A program made the translations under genes and the position numbers. A stretch of 64,000 nt of DNA, from contig NZ_JAACFS010000017.1 in NCBI RefSeq assembly GCF_029051645.1, forward strand, positions 1 to 64,000, given 5' to 3'. Shown here in pieces: positions 16,694 to 26,881 of this stretch; position 1 is the first letter of the stretch; each line of letters opens with the position of its first letter. This DNA comes from Bradyrhizobium sp. CSA112 (lineage in GTDB: Bacteria; Pseudomonadota; Alphaproteobacteria; Rhizobiales; Xanthobacteraceae). The notes beneath the pieces are model-generated. The model was not told the DNA's origin and made no database searches. It saw only the letters and a program-made list of their open reading frames with translations.

Positions 16694-16899
16694 CGTCAGC
16701 CCTCCTCGCTCGCGATTGCATCATCGGTTCAGTCAACGTCTGGCTCGCGCCACGCCAAGCTCACGCATCTGCATCGGCGGCCGTCGGCCATCTGAAATCG
16801 AAACGGAAGCAACACATGCCATCCGCGTCAGGCCGAACAGGCGACGAGCGGTCCTGGATCGCGTTTAAGGGGCTTCAGCGCGGGGGCCGGGCCCTGTGA
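16690..16899 (+). CDS. Doubtful small ORF coupled to its neighbours
   Basis: This 69-codon frame starts in an ATGA overlap with the membrane-protein gene and ends in a GTGA overlap with the next, which is the pattern of translational coupling. The protein itself has no recognisable features and a composition not unlike random high-GC translation. It could equally be spacer DNA. Confidence 0.25.
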   Translation: MTSALLARDCIIGSVNVWLAPRQAHASASAAVGHLKSKRKQHMPSASGRTGDERSWIAFKGLQRGGRAL

Positions 16900-17522
16900 G
16901 CAGAACATCCGTTTTGTCAATACGTGAGCGCGGCTTGGTCGATGCTCAAACTCCCCTGCGGGGTTACTTTCTGTGGGTCGGCGGAGCGTTGCTCGTGCTG
17001 CTGTTTGCAGCCGATTCGCTGCTACCCGCGCCCCTGCCAGGCAAGCTCATCGAATCGCATTCTACGCTTCCGCCGATCCGGATCACGTCCGAGCTGAAGG
17101 GACCGGAAAAAGTTGTCATCGATACCAGCCAGTTCGGCTTCCTGCCTACGCTCCCGGACAAGGAGATTGCCGCGGCCCCCTCGCCGCCGCTCAGCTCTGA
17201 TGTGGCCAATGCTGTACGACAGTCTCCCGTATCATCGTCCGGGCAAGCCGATGGGAGTGACGGCAGCCCTGCAATCTCGACCCATGTCCGTGAAACGCTG
17301 GCGCAGTTAGGTCCGGAAGTTTCCGATCAAGCCAGTTCCAGCAGGAGTCAGTTCGGCCTCGCGTCAAAATCACAGCGCAATCTCGCTCAGACCCGGTCCG
17401 AGAAGCGGCGGCGATCTGCTCGGCATCCGAGTTTCGATACCACTCGCGAATGGTGCGATTCACTGAGCGACGGCCAAGGTTCGTGTCGATACGCCATCAT
17501 GCACCCTCGCCCACGCCAATAA
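16896..17522 (+). CDS. Hypothetical membrane-anchored protein
   Basis: A 208-residue protein from a GTG. A short cytoplasmic part leads into one membrane segment (GGALLVLLFAADSLLPAPLP, about residues 29-48). A Ser/Pro/Ala-rich periplasmic region and a very basic C-terminus with two cysteines follow. Similar proteins with an 'LPAPLPGKLIES' segment are, to my knowledge, unnamed in Bradyrhizobium. Function unknown. Confidence 0.6.
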   Translation: MSRTSVLSIRERGLVDAQTPLRGYFLWVGGALLVLLFAADSLLPAPLPGKLIESHSTLPPIRITSELKGPEKVVIDTSQFGFLPTLPDKEIAAAPSPPLSSDVANAVRQSPVSSSGQADGSDGSPAISTHVRETLAQLGPEVSDQASSSRSQFGLASKSQRNLAQTRSEKRRRSARHPSFDTTREWCDSLSDGQGSCRYAIMHPRPRQ

Positions 17523-17563
17523 GGCCACCGGTCAGGTTTGACCCAGAGACTGGAATTTACCTC

Positions 17564-18167
17564 ATGTCGAAGAAGCGATTGTTAGCGATTATCGTTTTGT
17601 CCGCCACGCTTGCTGCTACGGGCGCAATAGCCGATGTCACCCATTCACCTTTTGGACGCCGCAAATCGAGGCGTAGCCGCGCAGCGCGATGCCGAGGAGG
17701 CAGCGATTCATCGCCTGCTCGAGCAATTTCGAGCGATAAAAATACCACTCAGTGAGGCTGTAGCGATCGCCGAGCATTTACATGACGGTTCACGGACCGC
17801 GGACGTTAGCTTTGAGATAACCGGTCGGTCCGTTTATCGAGTGCGGACGGCAAGAAATGAGCAAATTTGGGAGAACGTCATAGATGCGAACACCGGAAGC
17901 GTTGCTGAAAAAGAAATTTCGTCATCGCTGAGGGAGCTCGACAGAGAGGATCTGAGCAACATCGTTGCCATGAAGTCAGTTAAGCAGGAGCTGTCGGATG
18001 CCGTGCGCATCGCCGAGAAAGCTGGAGAGGGAAGCGCTCTGGCCGGAGGTCTGATGAAGCAGGACGGCAAACTCAACTTCGTTGTCGTCATTGCCAGTGG
18101 TGATCGCTTGAAGGAGGTCATGCTCGAACCGCCCAGAGTCGGTAGGCAAGGGGCAAATCGCCACTAA
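17564..18167 (+). pseudogene. PepSY-domain periplasmic protein, frameshifted
   Basis: The first frame from 17564 gives a clean signal peptide (MSKKRLL, hydrophobic core, AIADVT). The frame that starts at the ATG at 17634 gives the mature protein with two PepSY-like halves (IPLSEAVAIAEH..., VKQELSDAVRIAEKA...). PepSY domains are small periplasmic modules linked to protease inhibition or ligand binding. The combined length is one base over a multiple of three; an extra C in the CCC at 17640-17642 would explain it. If the shift is real, the domain lacks an export signal. Confidence 0.6.
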
Positions 18168-18205
18168 CCGCGCAGCCAAGTCACGTCGCAAAATCGCACC
18201 AGAAT

Positions 18206-18219
18206 TTGACGCAGGTCAA
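18206..18219. promoter_or_regulatory. FNR/FixK box
   Basis: TTGACGCAGGTCAA, a symmetric match to TTGA-N6-TCAA. It ends 58 bp before the coiled-coil gene at 18278. Confidence 0.65.
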
Positions 18220-18277
18220 CGTGAGCAAGGCCAAGCTCGGAAATGATGAATAATTCGACCAATGGACGGAGACGGTC

Positions 18278-18887
18278 ATGACAGAGCAGAGCAGCATGCA
18301 TTTATATCTGAATTGGACCAAGGAGCGGATCGACGAGATGGACGCTGCGTTAGCTTCGCTCGAGGTCAAAGCCAGTCAAGCCAAGGCCGACTCCAGGGAG
18401 AAGGCGGATGAGATTATCCGCAGATCTGAAGAAGCGCCGCGACGAGTTTCAGGCGCTGCTTAAGACACAAGCCGAATCGGGCGAAGCTGCCTGGGCACGC
18501 GCCAAGACGGAGCTGGACAAGCAGTGGAACGGCTTCGAAGCCCAGGTGCAGACCTATTTCGAAAGCGCCGGCAAGCAAATCGAGCAGCAGCAGGCCACGT
18601 TCAAGGACATCGCTGCCGCGCAAGCAAAAGCCTGGAGCGAGGCGGCGGATAAATTCAAGTTAGCAGCGGGCAAAGTGGCTGCGGCCCGACGCGCCGATCT
18701 CGAGGCCGCGCTTCAGCAAATGAAGTCCGATGCTTCCGAAGCCGAAGCACGCCTGCAAAAGCTCAACCAAGCGGGAAGCGAGTCCTGGTCCGTGCTCAGC
18801 ACTGCACTCGCAGGGTCGCGCAAGGCTTTCGATCAGGCCAACCAGACGGTGTGGGACGCACTGAGAGGCTCTGGCTCGAAGAGCTGA
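18278..18887 (+). pseudogene. Coiled-coil stress-response protein, frameshifted
   Basis: Two frames join to a protein of about 202 residues, almost entirely helical with heptad-like Ala/Glu/Lys/Gln composition (MTEQSSMHLYLNW at the N-terminus, SRKAFDQANQTVWDAL at the end). It resembles the Sll1863-type stress-response family. An extra C at 18418-18419 breaks the frame between ADEII and ADLKKRRDEF. The FNR box at 18206 suggests induction under oxygen limitation. The family name is a judgement from composition and ends; no enzymatic motif is visible. Confidence 0.6.
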
Positions 18888-19641
18888 AGGCAACAATCAT
18901 AGCGAACGGCCTACCATCCTTGCCACCCCCGCCCTGCAGTGCAACTCGCGGGCTCGTCGGAGATGCCGTGTCCTCTGGCCGACGCATCGGGTCAGAAGCT
19001 TGAGATCCTTACGATCTCGTAGCATGTCCCGCATCGGACGCAGCCCATTTTTGGAAAGGCCGCTTTGCATCAGCAGCGGTCGTTCCATAACCGTTCATTC
19101 CGCGAACGGATGCCGAAGCGAGGTTCTTCGGCAAAGCCGTCACCGATGCTCCAACTTTTGACTCAAGCGACGAGGCTCTCGTGACGCCTGATTCAAAGGG
19201 GAGAGTTACACGTCACTACGACCTCAAACCTGGTATGGCACTCCCTTTCTAGGAGGCTTGCCCAAACCCAGAAATAATCTTGTAAGCTCAATACGTTGCG
19301 GCTCGCCTTGGCGCTCCCAAGGGAAGTCAGTAGATCAAACAATTTCAACGTGTTACCGAAAAGTTTGGGGAAAGCGTGCCTCACTGGGAGTTCACGCTCT
19401 TAGCGTGATCCCCCAAACCATCTTGCCGAAGACCGGACGGTCCACTTACCGACCACGCGGGAGAGCGATTGGAGATCACTCGTCAGCATTTGCCGCGTGC
19501 CAATCCTGAATGTCGAGGTTGGGCCCGAGTGACTGCCCCCTTTCCCGCATGGTTGCAGGGCGCAACCACGGACGCCGATAATTGAGTTCGAATTGCGATT
19601 TGAGGCGAAGTGGCCGCCGCGAAACCGTACAGCATGCGGGC
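18888..19641. other. Stretch without a recognisable gene
   Basis: About 750 bp between the coiled-coil gene and the convergent OpgC gene. Open frames are short and have no family resemblance. I see no transposase, tRNA or obvious repeat. Confidence 0.5.
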
Positions 19642-20856
19642 TCAGGCCGTGCCCACGACTATTTTATGACCTGGTTGGACTGGTTCGCTAGCGGGAGCGT
19701 GTGGCTTTTGCACAGCAGGCTGATTGGCATGGCCGTAAGCATGTTTTTCAACGCGCTTCGACCACGATCGATAGTAAGCGACTGCTGTCATGATCGAAAT
19801 GCCGCCTGTTCCCACCACCAATTGGGCGATAATGCCGCTGGAAGTCATTTGCAGCACAAAGAACCCGATAAACGAAAGGTAGATGCCGACGGCAAACACT
19901 TCGAGGGATTGCTGGCCGCATTTAACCAGCGGCTTCCAGATGGCGGCCTGCAGTCCCGCCGCATCGATCGGTATGAACCGCGCGCCCAGGATGATCAGGA
20001 CCGCCAAATGCAGGAAGCGATAGGGCGCCAGATTGGTCTTGTCGTTGGGGTTGAAGGTTTCGAACAGAACGCGCGGAAACAACTTCTGAAGCTCCGGTAT
20101 CAGCCCGGACAGCGTCATGACGGCCGCAAAGAGCAAATAAGCCAGCCCGAAGACCAGGACGGTCCTCGAACGCACCAGGAAATGCAGCGTATTGGCTCCG
20201 CCCAGCGCCAGCCACGCGCCCAGCACGAAAAGCAGCTGCCACGCGAACGGGTTAAAATACCAAACTCCCGACGGATACGAGGGGAGATTCCAGTCGAATT
20301 GACGGGCGGCTAGATAGAGCGCCACCGATCCCAGCATGCCCCAGTTCGGGTGCCTGAGCATCAGCCAGAGCACGGGCGGAAAGGCGCCCATCAGGACGAC
20401 GTAAAGCGGCAGCACATCCAGGTTCAGCGGCTTGTACCGGAGCAACAGCCCCTGCGTGATGGTTTCCACTGGGGCGTTCAATAGGGGCGCAACATTGAAG
20501 CGATCGATCAAATCGGGAGCGTTGAATCTGGTTGAGAGGAAATGGACCGAGGCCAGATAGATCACGAACAGCAAGATGTGGACGGCATAGATTTGCCAGA
20601 CGCGCCGCAGCAGCCTGGTTGTTCCGAAGACAAAGCCACCCTCGAGCATTCTTCGCCCAAAGACGAGAGCCGAGGTGTAGCCGGAAATGAACACAAAAAG
20701 ATCGGCACCGTCGCTGAAGCCGTAGTTTCGGAACGAAAACCAGGCCAACACGCTGATGGAGACATGACCAAGGAACATCAGCCAGTTGGCGAGGCCCCGA
20801 AACAGGTCTAGCCGCAAATCCCGCTTCGACGGTGGAAGTGCAAGCTCAACCTTCAT
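19642..20856 (-). CDS. opgC: OpgC-family membrane acyltransferase
   Basis: A 404-residue polytopic membrane protein with about ten hydrophobic segments. It begins with RDLRLDLFRGLANWLMFLGH and contains NYGFSDGADLFVFISGY, the signature of the OpgC_C group. Members transfer succinyl groups to periplasmic glucans or are unassigned acyltransferases. It stands alone, convergent with the left genes. The gene symbol is given for the family; true substrate is unproven. Confidence 0.8.
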   Translation of the reverse strand: MKVELALPPSKRDLRLDLFRGLANWLMFLGHVSISVLAWFSFRNYGFSDGADLFVFISGYTSALVFGRRMLEGGFVFGTTRLLRRVWQIYAVHILLFVIYLASVHFLSTRFNAPDLIDRFNVAPLLNAPVETITQGLLLRYKPLNLDVLPLYVVLMGAFPPVLWLMLRHPNWGMLGSVALYLAARQFDWNLPSYPSGVWYFNPFAWQLLFVLGAWLALGGANTLHFLVRSRTVLVFGLAYLLFAAVMTLSGLIPELQKLFPRVLFETFNPNDKTNLAPYRFLHLAVLIILGARFIPIDAAGLQAAIWKPLVKCGQQSLEVFAVGIYLSFIGFFVLQMTSSGIIAQLVVGTGGISIMTAVAYYRSWSKRVEKHAYGHANQPAVQKPHAPASEPVQPGHKIVVGTA

Positions 20857-21104
20857 TTACTTCCAGCTCACATCTGATAAGCGTCGAGACTTCCGCAAGC
20901 CCTTCCGCAATCATAGGCGCAAGCCGCAAGCCTTACTTGAGCTATATCAAGGTGCCGCCCGGGGTCCCCGTATCTTCGAAGTGGATTTCCACGCCGCCTA
21001 GCTATCGCCCCCCATTCTTTGCCTCTCATGTACAGCGTTGATCATAATAGCTGGCAGCGTGGCGGTAGCTACAACTCCTATCTCACAATCGGCCGCCAGC
21101 GTAT

Positions 21105-22347
21105 CTACGCGCCGCGTTCGATGGATTTCACTTCTGGCGCGATAACGACGAATCCGCCGGCGAGGCTGAGCTGATGCAGCTTGCCGGAATTGGCGGCGGG
21201 CAACAGTTCGATCAGCGGGAGGCCTTGCGCGTCACCCGCAGCAACAGCGGGCAGATAGGTGGTGCGTCCTGGGCTTCCCTTCCAATCGAAATTGGCGACC
21301 GCGGCGCGCTCAGGATCGCCCGCAGGTCTGATCCCAGCGCGACTTGCCAGGATCTCATCGACAATGACCTTGAACGTCGTGAACAGCGCGCCGGGATTGC
21401 CGGGAAGGCCTATGTAGGTTGCGTCAGCCATCTCGCCGAGGACGACCGGCTTGCCGGGCTTGATGGCAACCTTGCGAACCCATAGCTTGCCGCCGCAGCA
21501 CTGAAACGAATCTACAACGTGATCTTCGTCGCCGACTGATATGCCACCAGCGCTGACGATCACGTCGGCGCGCGCCGCAGCCGTCTGAAAAACGGTCCGC
21601 AATCTGGATGGCTTGTCGATGCAGCTCCCGAGATCGACGATCTCGATCCACGGCTTTGCGAGCAGGCTGCGCAGGATGAAGCGGTTGGCGTCGTAGAGCT
21701 CGCCGTGCTGGATGTTTTCGCCCGGCTGGCGAAGCTCGGAGCCGGTCGTGAACATCGCCACGCGAAGCCTGCGGAACACGCGAAACGCCGGGATAGCCGC
21801 AGGCCGCGGCGACGCCCGCCTGCAGCGGGCCCATCGCCGTGCCGGCTTCGATCAGGCAGTCGCCCGACCTGACGTCCTCGCCCCGCCTTCTGATATTGTC
21901 CCCCGGTCGCGGCGCGCTGGAGAGAATGATGCGGTCGTTTTCGCGACGTACATCTTCCTGAGCGACGACGGCATCGGCGCCAGCGGGAATCGGCGCGCCC
22001 GTAAGGATGCGAAAGGCGCTGCCGTTCCGCAGCACCGGATTCCCGATCGTGCGATGAGCTGCGATGCTGCCGGTTACTTTCAACCGGCTTGGAAATTCAG
22101 CAGATAGGCTTTTCGTATCGATGGCGTATCCGTCCATCGCGCTGTAATCGAAACGCGGGAGGGGCGCATCCGCCTTGATGGACTGGGCCAGGATCCGGCC
22201 GGTCACGTTGCACAGATCGATCAGCTCCGTCTCGGCGATGGGCTGTGCCTCCGCCAAGCCGATGGCGAGAGCTTGCTCCACCGAAACGACATCTCCTTTG
22301 GCGGAGGCCAGGCACGCGTCGGTCTGTGTTTGTAGCAACCCGGGCAT
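21105..22347 (-). pseudogene. moeA: Molybdopterin molybdotransferase MoeA, frameshifted
   Basis: MoeA inserts molybdate into adenylylated molybdopterin. The first frame, from 22347 (GGAGGAAAAA site), carries FDYSAMDGYA, LTGAPIPAGADAVV and DNIRRRGEDV. The second carries the MoCF-like domain with FTTGSELRQPGE, VSAGGISVGDEDHV and LPGNPGALF, ending at 21105. The total is one base too long; an extra base around 21779-21782 (ACGCG) accounts for it. It is the last gene of the nar/molybdenum unit. As written MoeA would be truncated, and nitrate reductase would then depend on another copy. Confidence 0.85.
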
Positions 22348-22389
22348 TTTTCCTCCGCAATGTCTCTTCGGTGGTTCGGCGTTCCCCGT

Positions 22390-22980
22390 CTAGCAGGACG
22401 CCGGCTCCGGACTTTGCGCTACCGCAACAGGAAAGGATCTGTTCAGCCAGTCCGCCACCTCGGACGGATCGCTCGAAAACTCGACCGACATGCCGCCGGC
22501 AAAATTGCGCCACGCCTTCAGGTTTCGGATCGGGACCCCGATCACGACCAGGATGCCGCGATCGACAGCGATTGCGACCAGGTCGAGCAGGCCGCGGCCT
22601 TCGGCCTCCACCTTGCCGAACTTGTTCAGGATCAGGATTTCCGGATCGGAATCGAGCGAGCGCGCCACCTGCCCGTTCACCTCGGCAAGCGCCGCCACGT
22701 CGAGGCGGCATCCGCGGGCGCCCGACCCGCGGTCTTCGAACAGATCCGTTCGTACCCCCGTCGTGAGCTCTTCCAGCACCACGTCGCAATGACCGGCCGT
22801 ATCGGAGCAGACCGGGTGCTGCAGAACGCCGGCCATCCGGAGCCCGCGCCTGCGGCAATTCTCCACGATCCGTTCGAATGTTGATTGCGGATAGGCCTCG
22901 TTGGCGTACACGATCGCTACCAGAGCCTGCTGAGGCCGCACGCTTGCGCTATGCGGCCGGACGGAACGCTGCGCATACAT
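22390..22980 (-). CDS. DUF2478 protein (putative nucleoside-triphosphatase)
   Basis: A 196-residue protein of the DUF2478 type, often found beside molybdenum-cofactor or molybdate-transport genes. Features are ALVAIVYAN near residue 20, CDVVLEEL, EILILNKFGKVEAEGRGL around residue 115 (resembling the Walker-type region of THEP1-like NTPases) and a hydrophobic VVIGVPIRNL. Start at 22980 has GAGGT 8 nt upstream and overlaps the mog gene by 32 bp. It may help supply Mo cofactor to nitrate reductase; the reaction is unknown. Confidence 0.75.
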   Translation of the reverse strand: MYAQRSVRPHSASVRPQQALVAIVYANEAYPQSTFERIVENCRRRGLRMAGVLQHPVCSDTAGHCDVVLEELTTGVRTDLFEDRGSGARGCRLDVAALAEVNGQVARSLDSDPEILILNKFGKVEAEGRGLLDLVAIAVDRGILVVIGVPIRNLKAWRNFAGGMSVEFSSDPSEVADWLNRSFPVAVAQSPEPASC

Positions 22981-23488
22981 CTGGATTTACCTCTATTCGT
23001 CGCGCCCCGATCAAGTCGAGGCAGTAGGGAATCGCGGGAAAGACTGCGTTCAAGCAGATATCGATGGCCGAGGGACGTCCCGGCAGGTTGACGATCAGGC
23101 ACCTTCCGCGGGTTCCGGCGGTCTGCCGAGAGAGAATGGCGGTCGGCACCTGTTCGAGGCTGATCCGGCGCATCAGTTCGCCAAAACCTTCCAGTTCGCG
23201 CGTGATCACCATCCGCGTCGCTTCCGGTGTCAGGTCCCGCGGCGCCGGCCCGGTGCCGCCAGTGGTCAGGATCAGGTCGCACCCCTCGCGATCCGCCATC
23301 TCGGTCAGCGCCTGCGCCACGCTGTCGGTGCCGTCGGGAACGATCCGGGCAACGGCGACCCAATTCGAGCGCACCACCTGGCCAAGGAAATCGTTGATGG
23401 CCTTGCCGCTGATGTCCTCATATTCTCCGCGGCTGGCGCGATCGGATATTGTCAGCACGCCAATTCGTGCCAGCAAATTGTCCGGCAT
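22949..23488 (-). CDS. mog: Molybdopterin adenylyltransferase
   Basis: A 179-residue MoCF-domain protein. It has the TTGGTG motif (residues 75-80), PAPRDLTPEAT and NLPGRPSAI (134-142), fitting Mog, which adenylylates molybdopterin before MoeA adds molybdate. The ATG at 23488 is chosen for its AGGAGG site; it overlaps the preceding carbonic anhydrase stop region. The MoaB subgroup is the main alternative name. Confidence 0.85.
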   Translation of the reverse strand: MPDNLLARIGVLTISDRASRGEYEDISGKAINDFLGQVVRSNWVAVARIVPDGTDSVAQALTEMADREGCDLILTTGGTGPAPRDLTPEATRMVITRELEGFGELMRRISLEQVPTAILSRQTAGTRGRCLIVNLPGRPSAIDICLNAVFPAIPYCLDLIGARRIEVNPDVCAAFRPAA

Positions 23489-23489
23489 C

Positions 23490-24248
23490 TCAGCCCTCCT
23501 CCAGAAACTGCGGCTCCAGCATCGAGAGCCCTGCAAAGGCTTCCTCGGCGTGGCGACGGACCATGGTGATGGGCTCGGCGAGCCCCGCATAATTGTCTTC
23601 CCGGTCGAGCGTCTCGGCTTCATCCAGCGACGACAGCTTCAATCCGAGATCACGCAACAGCCCGTCGCCCAGGCCATAGATCCAGCCGTGAACGGTGATG
23701 GATTGCTGGCGCTGCCAGGCGCCGCGCAAAATCGGTGTGGCAGCGATCCGCCGTAGCTGCAGCTCGACATTCAGCTCGCAGGCGCGGTCCATTCTGGCGG
23801 CTTCGCTTGGAAGGTGCGCCAGATCGGGCGCGCATCGCCGACACATTTCTCGCACCGGCGCCAGCCAGTGATCGACCAGACCACCGCCGCCCGGCGGCTC
23901 GAACGCCCTGCGGATGCCGCCGCAGCCATAATGGCCACACACGATGACGTGCTTCACCTGCAGTGTATCGATCGCAAATTCCAGCACGGACAGCAGGTTC
24001 ATGTCGCCGGTATGAACGATGTTACCGACATTGCGGTGCACGAACACCTCGCCGGGATCGAGGCCGACGATGTCGTTGGCGGGAACGCGGCTGTCCGAGC
24101 AGCCGAGCCAGAGGTAGCGCGGCGCCTGCTGCTCGGCGAGCCGCCGAAAGTAATCGGAATCGCTGCGGGTCTTGCCCGTCGCCCAGGCCACGTTGCGGTC
24201 GAACAGCTCGTCGATCATGGCAACGTCACGATCCAGAGCCGATCGCAT
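23490..24248 (-). CDS. Beta-class carbonic anhydrase
   Basis: A 252-residue enzyme interconverting CO2 and bicarbonate. All zinc ligands are visible in the longest version: Cys50 and Asp52 in CSDSR, His106 and Cys109 in CGHYGCGG. The HRNVGN motif is also present. The start is uncertain: neither the ATG at 24248 nor that at 24218 has a clear ribosome site, and family members usually begin with an MIDELFDRN-like sequence, favouring 24218. Lying inside the nar/Mo-cofactor unit is unusual but fits bicarbonate supply during anaerobic growth. Confidence 0.9.
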   Translation of the reverse strand: MRSALDRDVAMIDELFDRNVAWATGKTRSDSDYFRRLAEQQAPRYLWLGCSDSRVPANDIVGLDPGEVFVHRNVGNIVHTGDMNLLSVLEFAIDTLQVKHVIVCGHYGCGGIRRAFEPPGGGGLVDHWLAPVREMCRRCAPDLAHLPSEAARMDRACELNVELQLRRIAATPILRGAWQRQQSITVHGWIYGLGDGLLRDLGLKLSSLDEAETLDREDNYAGLAEPITMVRRHAEEAFAGLSMLEPQFLEEG

Positions 24249-24269
24249 CGGCGTTCAGGGGATGCGAAC

Positions 24270-24608
24270 TCATGAGCAGCCTCCCCCGCCGCCACAGGTG
24301 CAGCCGGCATGGGCGGGCGGCTCAGGCGTCTCGTCCTTCTTCAGCGACCAGTTGACCATGTAGACGAGGCAGCCGGTGCCGGGATCGTCGGTTCGCTCGA
24401 CCACGTTCATCAGACCAAGCCAGTCCTCACTGCCGGCAAGATTGGCAAAGCGCCTGACGGCGCCGGAGGCGTATTCGCCGACGGTTTCCTCATAACGGGT
24501 AGCCGCATCGCCGACGCGCGCGAACAGCACGATGTCGTTGCAAGCGAGCAGCGCCTCGCTGGCGGCCGCGTCCTCGCTGAAGCTGCGGATGATGTCGCCG
24601 AGTTGCAT
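24270..24608 (-). CDS. Small protein with Cys/Gly-rich tail in the nar operon
   Basis: 112 residues, start supported by AGGAG. The body is soluble, beginning MQLGDIIRSF, and the C-terminus is CTCGGGGGCS, with three closely spaced cysteines that could bind a metal or be a maturation tag. It lies 9 bp from the PpiC gene. I know similar tails from small proteins near nitrate reductase genes in rhizobia but no assigned role. Confidence 0.6.
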   Translation of the reverse strand: MQLGDIIRSFSEDAAASEALLACNDIVLFARVGDAATRYEETVGEYASGAVRRFANLAGSEDWLGLMNVVERTDDPGTGCLVYMVNWSLKKDETPEPPAHAGCTCGGGGGCS

Positions 24609-24617
24609 CGGTTGCTC

Positions 24618-25443
24618 CTACTGCAACAACGGCGACGCCGCCGCGGCAAGGATGACACCCGATATCTCAGCTCGGCCGGCCAGCACCGAGACGTACTGCG
24701 CCAACGCGCGATGCTGGACGCTGGTCGTGAGATAGTCCGCGATGCGGTCATGGGCGAGTTCGAACGGCAGGACCTGCCCTGGTGCATGCTGGTCCAAGCG
24801 AATGACGTGAAAGCCGTAGCGGGTTTCAGCGATAGCGAATTCGCCGGGCCGCATCCGCTCCAGCGCCGCCTCGAACGCGGCAACCGTCTGGCCGCGCGTC
24901 AACTGACCAAGCCGGCCGCCCTCCTGCGCCGAGGTCTTGCAGGGCCGAATGGCTGCGGGCGAACTCGGCGAACAGTACTGGATCGGACCTGACAGCGGCC
25001 AGGATATTTTCCGCCATCAGCCGAGCCTCGGTGCGTGCCGCGACGTCGTCGGGACGCGAGGCGATCAGGATATGCGCCGCCTCATACAGGTCTCCCGACC
25101 GGAAACGCTGGCGGTTCTGCTCGTAGAACCGTAGACATGCCGCCTCATCCGGCTCGGGCGTCGTCACCTCGCGCTCGATCAAGGTGCGCATCGCCGCTTC
25201 CTCGTCAGTCTCGGAGCGCCCCTCGGCATCGCAAAGCGGCTCCGCCTCAATCCTCTGCCGCGCCGATTCCTGCAGCAGCAGTTCGCGCACGACGAGCGCG
25301 CGGGCCGCCGCCTGCCACGCCAGGATCGGCTTTTCGGCCGGATGGTTCTGAACCTCCCGGGCAATCACCTCGCGCGGAATGACCTTGCCGTTGACGCTGA
25401 TGGTCTTGGGCTTCGGCAGCGTATTCGTCAGTGAGCAATCCAT
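24618..25443 (-). pseudogene. PpiC/parvulin-type peptidyl-prolyl isomerase, frameshifted
   Basis: The first frame gives the N-terminal helical domain (residues 1-about 175: NGKVIPREVIAREVQNH..., YEAAHILIASRP) and the second the rest of the rotamase domain (GGRLGQLTRGQTVAAFE, FHVIRLDQ). Combined it is about 275 residues, like NarI-linked NifM/PpiC chaperones that help fold or mature the nitrate reductase. The break is near 24935: one extra base or two missing bases between DLGA and EGGRLG. It starts 3 bp after the narI stop. No signal peptide, so it is cytoplasmic. Confidence 0.75.
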
Positions 25444-25446
25444 GAC

Positions 25447-26163
25447 CTACTCCGCCGGTTGAATGGGCCGCTGTAGCGAGCCGTCGCGGCTGCGGACGAC
25501 CTGATAGCCCCGTCGGCCGAGATACCAGACCGGCGCGCTCCAGATGTGGACCAGCCGCGTGAACGGGAAGACCAGGAACAGCGTCATGCCCAGCACGAGG
25601 TGCGCCTTGAAGATCGGATGCACGTCGAGAATGTTGGCGGCGACGCCCGGCTGCAGTGTCAGGATGCCCTGCGCCCAGTCCATGAACTTCACCATTTCAT
25701 GGCCATCGAGATGGCCCATCGAAACTGGAATGCTCGCAAGCCCGAGCAGCAACTGCGCAAACAGCAGCAGCAGGATCGCGGTATCGCCGAACGAGGAGTT
25801 GGCGCGGATGCGCGGGTCGAACAGGCGGCGATGCGTCAACAGCGCAATGCCGACCAGGCACATGAGGCCAGCAACGCCGCCCGCCACGATCGCCAGCATC
25901 TGCTTGAAGCTGTGCGACACGCCGAGCCAGTCGAACACCCATATCGGGGTTAACAGGCCAACGAGATGGCCGAGGAAGATGAAGAGAATGCCGACGTGGA
26001 ACAGGTTGGAGCCCCATGTCAGTTGCCGCCGCCGCAGCAACTGGCTGGATCCGGTCCGCCATGTATATTGCTCGCGGTCAAACCGGAACAGGCTGCCGAA
26101 CAGGAATACGGTCAGGCACAGATAGGGATACCAGCCGAAGACGATTGAATTGAGCATTTGCAT
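25447..26163 (-). CDS. narI: Respiratory nitrate reductase gamma subunit (cytochrome b)
   Basis: A 238-residue integral membrane protein with five hydrophobic segments. It anchors NarGH, oxidises quinol and passes electrons inward through two b hemes. Conserved His residues are seen in NLFHVGI, GHLVGLL and FKAHLVLGM. The ATG at 26163 has a GGAGAG site and lies 10 bp inside the end of narJ. It is normal in length. Confidence 0.93.
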   Translation of the reverse strand: MQMLNSIVFGWYPYLCLTVFLFGSLFRFDREQYTWRTGSSQLLRRRQLTWGSNLFHVGILFIFLGHLVGLLTPIWVFDWLGVSHSFKQMLAIVAGGVAGLMCLVGIALLTHRRLFDPRIRANSSFGDTAILLLLFAQLLLGLASIPVSMGHLDGHEMVKFMDWAQGILTLQPGVAANILDVHPIFKAHLVLGMTLFLVFPFTRLVHIWSAPVWYLGRRGYQVVRSRDGSLQRPIQPAE

Positions 26164-26173
26164 GGCTCTCTCC

Positions 26174-26881
26174 TCACTGCGGACGTGGTGCGCGATCGAC
26201 CGCGCGTCTGGCATGGCGAAGTTTTGCGATCAGGCTCTCATGGCCGCAGGCGCCCTGCCCCTGGCTCCCCGGACCGAACCGCACCTCCTCTTCCTCCCAG
26301 GCGGCATCAAGCGCCTCGAGATCCATCGGATCGGGATCGATGCCTTTCAACAGCTCGTCGACAATCTCGCGCGACGGGGCTGCCGCCGCGACCGCGACCA
26401 GCGCATCGAACACCGCCTTGTACTTCGATTGCCGACGTTCTAGCCGCTCGGCGAGAGCCGCAAAAATATGGGCGGTCTGGCCCAGCAGCTCGCGAGATTC
26501 AGCGAGCGGCCGGGTCGACAGGAATTCGAGGAACAGCGGCACGTAATCGGGCAGCTCGTTCGCCGCGATGAACAGGTCGGCCTTCTCGTACATCGCCTTG
26601 AGGTCGACCATAGCCTGGCCGCGGTCGCGGCTTTCGCCATGGACGTGCTCGAACAGATGCAGCGCCAGCGTCTTGCTGCGATCGAACAGCAGACCGTAGC
26701 GCTCCTGGAGATCGTAGAGCTCGCCAACCGCGATTTCTTCGATCAGCAAGTCGAGCGCGCCGCGACAGGCCGAGGGCACGACTTTCTCGGCATCGAGAAT
26801 GGCCAGGAAATCCGGCGCTGCGTCGATCAGCCCCTGGGCCGGATAGCTCAGCAGGGCCGACAGGACCTTGAACGTCTTCAT
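26174..26881 (-). CDS. narJ: Nitrate reductase assembly chaperone NarJ
   Basis: A 235-residue helical chaperone. It contains the YPAQGLIDAAPDF region near the start and the FEHVHGESRDRGQAM motif (about residue 80) typical of NarJ/TorD proteins that hold NarG until cofactor insertion. The start overlaps the narH stop as ATGA at 26881. Open reading frame to the left of that is a shadow of narH. C-terminal 30 residues are basic. Confidence 0.93.
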   Translation of the reverse strand: MKTFKVLSALLSYPAQGLIDAAPDFLAILDAEKVVPSACRGALDLLIEEIAVGELYDLQERYGLLFDRSKTLALHLFEHVHGESRDRGQAMVDLKAMYEKADLFIAANELPDYVPLFLEFLSTRPLAESRELLGQTAHIFAALAERLERRQSKYKAVFDALVAVAAAAPSREIVDELLKGIDPDPMDLEALDAAWEEEEVRFGPGSQGQGACGHESLIAKLRHARRAVDRAPRPQ